Source of the DNA: Filosporella fistucella
Taxonomy: Eukaryota; Ascomycota; Leotiomycetes; Helotiales
Assembly: GCA_030077755.1 (NCBI GenBank)
Contig: JAQJZZ010000011.1
Location: 2,108,001 to 2,172,000 of the forward strand
DNA length: 64,000 nt
Direction of reading: 5' to 3'
Part shown: piece after piece, positions 56,711-64,000 of the stretch
How the letters are laid out: each line of letters opens with the position of its first letter
Position numbering within the stretch: the first letter of the stretch is position 1
The notes under the pieces: generated by a model
What the model was told of the DNA's origin: nothing
Seen by the model: only the letters and a program-made list of their open reading frames with translations
Database searches by the model: none
Program-made: the position numbers and the translations under genes

Positions 56711-57983
56711 AATCGCGATGGGCGAAGATGCCAGATGTTAGAAGGAGCGTGGAGAAAGTCTAAGAAGAAGGGGAGAGAAAAAGACAGCTAAAACATGGTG
56801 AAGCAATTATTCGAATTGGCCTGAAACGTCGGGGATGCCAACAAAGGTAAACACAAAGAGGACTCTTCAAATGAATTTGAAGTGGAAAAGCGATAAACTA
56901 AAAGGTGACAGACCCGAATACGATTACAAGGATCTTAGGAAAAGGGATCTTGGCCACTTGGCAGGACCGTAGCCTAGGGTGTTCCCGCGCGAAGTGGGAT
57001 AATTTGGAGATTTTCTATGGAGAAGAATTGAGATTGGGGTTGATTGCGAAGGGGTCCACATGGGGTGTCTGAGGGTGTGTAGTGACTGTAGTCAGCCAGT
57101 GCGCCGTTGGGAGGTCTCTCATGAACGAGCCGACCACTCAAAGAGTGCGCGGATGGCGTATGATCCGGCTGCCGAGAGCTGGAAAACAAAAAGGTAGCCG
57201 TCTGAGGACTCTGGAGCTGTTCTATTCGCGTACCAACCCGAAGACGGTGCAATCGAAGACCGCAGCCGTACAAAGTCTCCGCGACTTCTCACTTCCCAGG
57301 TATTTGTACTTGTACATTGTAAGCGACTCGTTCGCATCGTCTTGCTATTGGTAAGGTAACTGCATCCGAATCCGAGGTAAATGTTAGATACTTGTACCTA
57401 CCTCCTAAAGAAAGCTGCTGTCCAAGGGAACGGGATGGTTTCTTACGTAGTAGTTCGCATTCCCAAACAATGCATTTGAGGCGACATGTGCTGCAACCCA
57501 ACAGCTGCTGTCAGGAACGGATGTTGCAGCACCTCGACAGCCATGCTACGAGACGAACAGAGTTCACCAAACTCATTGCTATCCTGCTAGCCATAAACCA
57601 AAACGGTAATATTGAAGCCTTTTCGCCACAAGCTGGCTCTGCTCTAGTGAACTTCCATCGCTATCCGTTCCGATTGGGCGCGTCTCAGACAGAGGACACT
57701 CCAACTGCGATGAACATTAGTCTCACAGCAATGGATTTGGATTCTGGGGAAGGTTGCAATGCTCCACAATCCTGGCGCGAAACTTCATGTTCAGAGAAGA
57801 TCTGGAGCCGGAACGGGGTATCCATAATCTGATTTTTCGGACTTTAAATACCCAGGAAAATCGCTGTAATTTCATCCAATTTTCCTACATCCGAATCTCC
57901 GATGCCTACGATACATAAAATGATCAACGAACGAAGAATTCAAACCGACACGAACATGCACGATACTTTTGCCACGACTAGAT
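56711..57983. other. Promoter region of the ABC transporter
   Basis: A 1.3-kb spacer between the ABC transporter start and the 3' end of the Fpg gene. A 146-codon plus-strand frame (57392-57832) shows no family signature. No known drug-response element is identified by eye. Confidence 0.4.
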
Positions 57984-59437
57984 TCAAGATTTCCCATTCG
58001 TTACACGACCAGATCTTCGTCTGCCTGTTTTGGTCTCGACAGGGTCATCAGATTTGGTAGGCTTTTTAGGGTTTTCTGAGGCAACAGTTTTCGCGGTCGT
58101 ATTTTGCTTCTTGACTTTTGCACTCGTCGATTTGACTGCCTGGGTAAAGGTTTCGTCATCGGCAACCTTACTTTTCTTCGCTCTCCCTTTTAGCTTTGTC
58201 GATTCAATCTTTTGATCTTCATCTTCGGCTTTTACTTCCTCCCCTGACGACGCTTTTCTCTTCTTTCCGGAAGCTTTCCCTTTGTCGCCTTTCTCTAGGA
58301 TTGACAAATCCTCACCGTTTTCCAATGCTTCGACAACCTCTTTCTTCACATCGCCGGCAACAGCTCCTGTTTTCTTCTGCAAGGTCGGACATACACAGCT
58401 TGTTCGCCCTCCAACTGTGATATGTATGATCTTTTCCCCGTTTGGTAAGGTGGTTGCAGCATCTTTCTTTCCTTTGCCCCAACGATGTTTGAACATCCAC
58501 TCATCTGGGAATTGTGTGTGGTCTGCCAACACATCTACAGCCGTTTGGCAAATATAGACGATAGATGCATGGAGCTGTTTGATCTGAGATGAACTGAATG
58601 TGTCACTGTATTGCTCAGGGTGGAGCCTAGCGTGATACAAAACTTCGTCCCTATTCATAGTCAGGTAAGTGTATCATGAGAGGTCGAGCTCAAACTAACC
58701 CCACCCAATTCCCAATCCCACTGATATTAGCTTGGTCTAGCAGAAGAGCCTTGATCGGGACATGCTTGCTTTTCATCTTTTTCTCAAGAAATTCTTCTGA
58801 GAAAACGTCTTTATCGATGACAGGGTCTGGACCGTTCTCCTTCAGAGGCGTTGTGTTTCTGAGATCTTTTCCCTCGCATTCAACAAGTCTGACACGTCCA
58901 AATCTTCTTGAATCTGTGAAAGCGATTTCATCCTTGGGCTTGCTATTGGTCTCGGCGGTAAACTTCCAATACTTGGGTGGCCAGGTCTCCTCATTCTCGT
59001 TTTCGTCCGATCGATAGTGCATGTTCTTTTCTCCGCGAATGTACATTCGACCTTGGTATCTTAGACACGGCTAAAATAAGGTATGGGAGAATTACCTGTC
59101 ATGCCAAAATGCATTACCAAATGTGGTGAAGATGACATTTCAATCCTCACGTAGTGTTGGCTATAGCTATACATATCGGAGTTCAAGGTAGACATACCAA
59201 AAGTATTTGCCTTGCTGGCCCACGTTGACTACTTTTTTGCCAGTCAATGCTTTCTGAACCGCAGCACCAGATGTGCCCACTTTTCCGAAGACGTTGCCAT
59301 CATCTATTGCATTCACGGTTGAAAGAGTCTTTCCGATCAGTGCTTTCTTGAGAAAATGCACGGTGCGTGCAACTACACAGGTCAGGTTGAGAGACGGCAA
59401 ATTCGGTGTGGATCAAACCTTCTGCGATTTCAGGCAT
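57984..59437 (-). CDS. Formamidopyrimidine-DNA glycosylase (Fpg/MutM family, zincless-finger type)
   Basis: Five exons (59437-59419, 59372-59198, 59145-59096, 59051-58700, 58650-57984) give 420 residues. The 19-nt first exon encodes MPEIAE; Pro2 (Schiff base) and Glu3 are the catalytic residues of the family, followed by VARTVHFLKKAL. MHFGMTG marks the N-domain core. ISGIGNWVGDEVLYHARLHP is the helix-two-turns-helix, and GGRTSCVCPTLQKKTG resembles the zincless finger of plant and fungal Fpg. The enzyme removes oxidised bases such as FapyG and hydantoins in the nucleus or mitochondria. A Lys-rich C-terminal tail of about 120 residues (KAKKSKVADDE) follows the catalytic part. The gene is divergent from PEX11 with 404 bp between starts. 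Confidence 0.93.
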
Positions 59438-59841
59438 TGTGAATTAGAAGTTAGGGCAATGTCTTAAATTTGATTGTGAGCAAAGTTTTTCAAGAAAGGT
59501 CTTGATGGATGTCTCGAATAAGCGATGTGTTGAGATGAAAGACACAAGATGAGACGTGAAGCTGAAGCTGTGAGACTGTGGATTTGTGGAGATTGTCAAT
59601 CGCGTTAACACGTGACCATCACGAAATCTGAAAAGTGCTAGCGGGCAGCGACCTGATCTCTCGGGACTTTTAGGTTGCCTCGGCCATAGGGCGCCCCACA
59701 CTATCCGTGACACTCACATGAGCATAAACCTCCGGAATTTCACAAGCCAAGGGCTCTTGGACATAACAAAACCACTTCCTCCATCTCCTACAACCATCCG
59801 AACATTTCCTTTTCACACGTTCAACATACCAAGCCTCCAAA
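59438..59841. promoter_or_regulatory. Bidirectional promoter of the Fpg gene and PEX11
   Basis: A 404-bp divergent interval with a CACGTGACC E-box at about 59609. Pairing a DNA-repair gene with a peroxisome gene is probably coincidental; both handle oxidative damage in a broad sense, which is inference. Confidence 0.4.
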
Positions 59842-60593
59842 ATGGTCGCAGATTCCCTGGTTTATCATCCTAGTGTTGCTCACTACCTCAAATTTGTCGC
59901 AACGACAGTGGGCCGTGATAAGCTTCTTCGTACACTTCAATACTTCTCCCGATTCTACGCCTGGTATCTTTTCCGCACAAATGGGACACCCGGCGAGATT
60001 GCGCCCTTCGAGGCCATCAAGAAGCAATTCGGACTAGCGCGCAAACTGATGCGTGTAGGCAAAAACGTAGAGCATTTCAAGGCCGCTGCTATTGCGGCAG
60101 ATTCCAAGAGTCTGGATCCGATTGTGAAGTACTGTGCTGTAGGAAGACAGCTGGGATATGCAGGATATCTCACTTTTGATGCGGTCACGTATTTGGATGC
60201 TGCTGGTATAAGGAAGAGTCCTATTACTGCGAGATTGCAGAGAGAGGCTTATAGGTGTTGGATGATTGGGCTTTTGTTCAGCACGATGTCAGGCACATAT
60301 TCTCTTTATCAATTGAGGCAGCAAGCTTCCAAAATTGATAAGAAGGAGGGTGAGGGTGTTGTTACTAGCAAGAGAATTGAGAAGTATGTATCTCTGGAGA
60401 TAATTCGGGAAGTTCACTAACTTTGTCTAGGGAACGGGCTGCTATCAATCTCCAGCTCTTGTCCGATCTTTGCGATCTTACAGTCCCTACATCAGCCATC
60501 GGGCTAACAAATTTTGATGATGGATTCGTTGGTTTGGCTGGAACAGTGAGCAGTTTGATCGGTGTTTACACACAATGGAAGAAGACAGCGTAG
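59842..60593 (+). CDS. pex11: Peroxisome-proliferation membrane protein PEX11
   Basis: Two exons (59842-60383 and 60431-60593) give 234 residues. HPSVAHYLKFVATTVGRDKLLRTLQYFSRFYAWYL is a PEX11 signature near the N-terminus, including the amphipathic helix that inserts into peroxisomal membrane and bends it. FGLARKLMRVGKNVEHFKAA follows. The middle (AYRCWMIGLLFSTMSGTYSLYQL) and the C-terminal GLAGTVSSLIGVYTQW are hydrophobic helices. The C-terminal exon supplies AAINLQLLSDLCDLTVPTS. Length matches the family. The start is preceded by a short CT-rich leader. Confidence 0.95.
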
Positions 60594-63500
60594 GGGTCAG
60601 GCAAGGATGAGGAATTGAGTTTTTAGGGGGCTTTGTAAGTTTGAAATTGAATATCCTGCGACGGAGTAGAAGTTTGATCACGATTTCCAAATTTATACTG
60701 CGACAAGAGGTAGATGTTTCGCTTTCCCTATATCTATTTCTGCCCCACCTCAAGAAGATCATACTAGTGTCATGAAGCCAATGACATCCGTTTAAATATG
60801 TTTGAGAAAGCGAAATTCGAAACTTAATCAACATTTCCTACTTGATGCCTAATTGTTTCATACCATCACCGATCAGCTCAGCATTGAGATTTATAGGTAG
60901 GTCATCAGCTAGCTCTGACAATTTGAGAGCCCCACATGCATTTTTCACCCTCTGTCCTGTATCAACATCACGCAACACTTGTATTTCAATCGGAATGGCG
61001 TACTCGGTTGAAATGATACATGTCCATGGAATCAGTATTCCCACTTGGGAATGGCTTATCTGTTAATATATGACTCGGCCTCATTTCATTTCATTTATTC
61101 CAGCTCGGATTAAACTCTATTGTCGATGTTCGAATCACCCAGCACACTTCCTGTGCATTGAAAGCTCAACCCTACTACTGGACTCTTCAACGTAATTCTA
61201 TCTTCCACTACCCACAAATCAATAGTCATACATCCAAGCTGGGCCTTTCAAGGTGACAAGGAAATTCAACCCACTGTCCTTCAAACTTGATTTATCCAAC
61301 TGGCTTAATGTCCACCATCTCGTCTCTTTAGATCACTTGCAATCGAAGACAGACAACATGTACAGGAGAGTCACACTGGATCCTGGGTCAATCCAAGGCG
61401 AAGATGGCGTTGACAAGTATATTATCAACAAAGTAGGAAAAAAAAACAAAGCGGGATTCTGCAAAGGACAGTCCTGGTACTTAGTGGAATATCTCGGATA
61501 TGCAAGACGATACTGGGAGCCAGGACCTATTTTTGAGGTAAAACTTTCCAAGGCATATTCAGGAATACGAAAAAAGCCTCCGGGCGTTTGTTTTGTCGAT
61601 AATTGGACATTGTATTTACAGTTCTGGACCTGTAATTGTACAAGAGACTTGCTAGCCTGCAACCTTTTCTGAACCTCCAATAGGAGCGACAAAAGTGGGA
61701 CATACTTACGGAAGAAAGACAGAGAAAGTTTTCTCAGATTGTACCACATCGGCGAAGATTATTTGATCAATACTTGCGACGGTGTCGGCCCTGCACATGT
61801 TGTTATCGGATAGCATTGGTGCAAACTCCCGCCCACGGTCATTCGAAAATCTCGGTCCCATTCTACAGGAATCATTGAGAATTGAACGCATGGTAGTAAA
61901 TAGAAACTCCCTCTTGACCATCAGATCGCTCAAATTCGGCCACCTACAGTGTTGCAGCTTTAACACCTTCGATGAAGCTGCACTCAAGTTTCTATCCTGG
62001 ACTGAGATGAGATTGATGATGGCCACAGCTAGTCTTGACCATCTTGTGGCATTTGCCTACAACCTGTTCATTGCCGTGTGCTGCGCAGTCGACAAGATTC
62101 AACTGTCCTGTCCCATCCCGGGATATTACAGATCAAGGATTGTTCGACACCAACCCACTGCAAACCTGAACATGCGCGAATCAAGTTTACATACATGGAG
62201 AGCACGGCAAATTCAGGGCAGGTATGCAATTTAGGCAACGTTGACCTTACTATTCACAGCCTACTAGTATTTAAAGGACGCAACTATATCCAAACTTAAT
62301 TGCTAATGGACAATCAAATGGAATACTTCAAGAAATTTGGGATGCAGGGAAAAGTGGTCGATACTTGCTCAATAGAAATGGTCCGCCAGCGATCTTACCA
62401 ACCACAATCCGAAGACAAGAAGCCACGGAGGCTCTGTAATGCCGACCTTAGTCCTATGCCTGGACAATCAGTGGCTGTCAAAGATCTACTTTCTTCAAAG
62501 TGAGGCAGGATTTCTGACTCGACCTTGGACATGGACAATGTGTTGAGAGTGGATGCTTGTCATCATCCTGTATATCATGTGCGAAATATTCGTGCAATAG
62601 CTACCGAGAGGGTCTTGCTTCAGTTCCTCGCCTGTTTCTTCGATACCAAACCTAGTATTGGCAATGCCTCCCAATGACTAGATTAGCTATAGGTCGGGTG
62701 CATAAGATATCTATAGCCTATCCTTCTTGCAGTTTGAATACAGATGGCAGGTAAGAGTAGTTGCGCGAAGAGATCTTATACTTGGCTATGAGAAATCCTG
62801 GAGTATATACTAGAATGCGTTCCTGGTTGACAAAGCGATATTTGTTATTTTAGGAGAAGCTCGATTCTGAAGAACGCTTCGGTAATTTTATCGATTTTGT
62901 TGATACCAACGAAGATTCAGAAAGAGTTACTATTCCGCTAATACTCTAGTCTTGTAGCCTTTACTCTCTTTCTCGGATATAAAACGGCTATCCTTCTTGT
63001 TCAAATCTTATGAAGGGCTAAGGGATTGAAGAAAGAGTCCATGTTTGCTGAGCGTGGGATCTCACACTCTCGTGGCAGAAGGCCAGAGAGCCTGACTACT
63101 CTCGGAAACGTCAAGCTCTAAAATGTCCTATTCAAAACTTGGACGATACACCTGCCCAATTGGATTGAAAACAACTCCGTGGACTAGTGCTAAACATTTG
63201 ACGTACAAACGGAGAACAATCTGTTCGAGCCATTGTCCCTAACCTAAACCACAAAATATCTATAACATGATCTTTGCATTGTACTTTTATGCTTACGCAC
63301 AATATGCACATCCAATCTACGTAAATCAATCACGAAGTGCAACGAACTTCATTCGCGGCACGCATTGTTGGTTGTGCGGTCTTTTTGATATATTGCAGTC
63401 TCATGTGTGGAGCGGGTTTTACGAGAGTCCGCAGGGGATCGGATTGTTTGGGAATTTCATGTAAAATCGCAATCTTATTGGATTGAAGGAATAAGGGGTG

Positions 63501-63638
63501 CAATAAAATTCATTGAATAGCTGACTGGAATTGATAGAAGTGATAATGGATTAATTGTCGATTATATGTTGAGGAATTGGGTATCTCGAAGTTGTCTCAG
63601 CAGAAATATTATGAAGCCGTCTTAATCCTGCTCGGCTT
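60594..63638. other. Gene-poor region with a chromodomain-like fragment
   Basis: Three kilobases with no complete gene that I can assemble. It contains a chromodomain-like reading frame (61253-61669, separate entry) and several short frames, including a 60-codon minus-strand piece ending at 60838 and a plus-strand frame at 62300-62503. It may be a degenerate gene or a poorly conserved multi-exon gene. Confidence 0.4.
61253..61672 (+). CDS. Chromodomain-like open frame, possible partial gene
   Basis: A 139-codon frame whose middle reads KYIINKVGKKNKAGFC, then GQSWYLVEYLGYARRYWEPGPIF. This matches the chromodomain layout [YF]-x-V/I-x-x-I ... Y-L-V-x-[WY]-x-G-Y ... W-E-P. The usual VKW is VEY. 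A donor-like GTAAAA follows IFE at about 61538, so the last part may be intron. No partner domain is found around it. It could be a fragment of a retrotransposon integrase, an HP1-like gene, or a chance likeness. Confidence 0.35.
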   Translation: MTRKFNPLSFKLDLSNWLNVHHLVSLDHLQSKTDNMYRRVTLDPGSIQGEDGVDKYIINKVGKKNKAGFCKGQSWYLVEYLGYARRYWEPGPIFEVKLSKAYSGIRKKPPGVCFVDNWTLYLQFWTCNCTRDLLACNLF

Positions 63639-64000
63639 TCAATCATCACCACTACTTCCTTCATCATGCTCAGCCTCACCACTCTTATCCTTCTTTTCCC
63701 CGTCTCCTTCTACATCCTCTCTCCGGACACCCTCCAACTCCCTACCTAGCTTTTCTACCAAACGCCTCAAAACCCACTCGGCTTCCTCCTTCTCTCCCAT
63801 CAACGGACTCCTATTTCCCACCCAACTCCACTTTACCCCCTCACCAACCACAGCTGCCTCGCCGTCTGCTTCCGGTCTCCTGATCGCTTTCCTATGGGTT
63901 TCCTCACTGCCCTCATCTTCACCTATCAAACGGAGGTACCATGCCCATTCCTCAAAGGTGTATTTGCGAGGGGGAGAACTTTTCAGATGGGAGAGAACTT
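63639..64000 (-). CDS. 3' end of a TOK-type two-pore potassium channel (partial)
   Basis: An open frame runs from the right edge of the window to a stop at 63639 (about 120 residues). It carries KYTFEEWAWYLRLIGEDEGS, WSWVGNRSPLMGEKEEAEWV and a closing Glu/Lys-rich stretch (GEKKDKSGEAEHDEG). The EEW-x-x-YLRLIG and SPLM-x-x-x-E-x-EWVL pattern recalls the cytosolic tail of fungal outward-rectifier (TOK) channels. The pore is outside the window. The identification rests on memory of tail sequences, so it needs a search. No start is visible here. Confidence 0.55.
   Translation of the reverse strand, partial: VLSHLKSSPPRKYTFEEWAWYLRLIGEDEGSEETHRKAIRRPEADGEAAVVGEGVKWSWVGNRSPLMGEKEEAEWVLRRLVEKLGRELEGVRREDVEGDGEKKDKSGEAEHDEGSSGDD

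Noticed and set aside
57392..57832. 146-codon plus-strand frame
   Set aside because: No recognisable family; lies in the ABC transporter upstream region.
61120..61150. GTTCGAATC-like T-loop as a tRNA gene
   Set aside because: No matching acceptor, D-arm or anticodon arm could be folded around it.
61782..62234. 150-codon frame as a second exon of the chromodomain-like gene
   Set aside because: No domain and no splice pair that I could join in frame to 61253-61540.

Overview
The window is nuclear DNA of a filamentous ascomycete (Pezizomycotina; Leotiomycetes is my best guess from the overall feel of the proteins, not from a marker). The evidence is short GT-AG introns (mostly 44-60 nt) with CTAAC-like branch sites, 0.2-4 kb spacers, and typical mould families: a Zn2Cys6 regulator, RTA1-type membrane proteins, a PDR-type ABC transporter, a VIVID-type LOV photoreceptor and a zincless-finger Fpg glycosylase. 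I saw no rRNA, tRNA, CRISPR array or intact transposon. Exon joins were worked out by hand, and nearly all joined genes give an intact reading frame.

Layout. 0.6-4.3 kb: a Gfo/Idh/MocA oxidoreductase and a GIT1-type phosphodiester/phosphate transporter, both on the minus strand. 6.3-9.8 kb: a Zn2Cys6 regulator (minus) divergent from the SUMO ligase NSE2/MMS21 (plus). 10.2-23.4 kb: two RTA1 membrane proteins, an unrecognised 779-residue protein, a fungal protein resembling the RapZ C-terminal domain, a quinone-oxidoreductase-like MDR enzyme and a multi-exon 7TM receptor-like protein. 24.9-29.8 kb: a GFA-domain protein and a TLC-like membrane protein. 32.6-36.5 kb: DEAD-box helicase MAK5 and tRNA methyltransferase TRM7, divergent with 213 bp between their start codons. 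37.0-44.2 kb: a mitochondrial oxoglutarate-type carrier and a monocarboxylate-type MFS transporter, with 4.3 kb of gene-poor DNA between. 44.8-50.8 kb: a 924-residue nuclear ASCH/PUA-like protein and a VIVID-type LOV protein. 51.5-56.7 kb: a 15-exon PDR ABC transporter. 58.0-60.6 kb: Fpg/MutM glycosylase divergent from PEX11. 60.6-64 kb: gene-poor DNA with a chromodomain-like fragment, then the 3' end of a probable TOK-type potassium channel running off the window.

Most genes are ordinary and do not form one pathway. The best candidate for something undescribed is the 924-residue protein at 44764-47538. It has an ASCH/PUA-like fold, two equally spaced PIP-box-like motifs, three copies of an RRT[M/T]GD motif and about ten full CDK consensus sites. 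Three MluI cell-cycle boxes (ACGCGT) lie within 31 bp, about 250 bp upstream. Together these suggest an S-phase nuclear factor that may read nucleic acid at forks. Other notable signals are roughly 100-bp-spaced CACGTG repeats between convergent genes (30.5-31.0 kb), a three-unit 90-bp tandem repeat upstream of an RTA1 gene, the RapZ-like protein, and a frame-neutral intron inside the zinc cluster of the Zn2Cys6 regulator.
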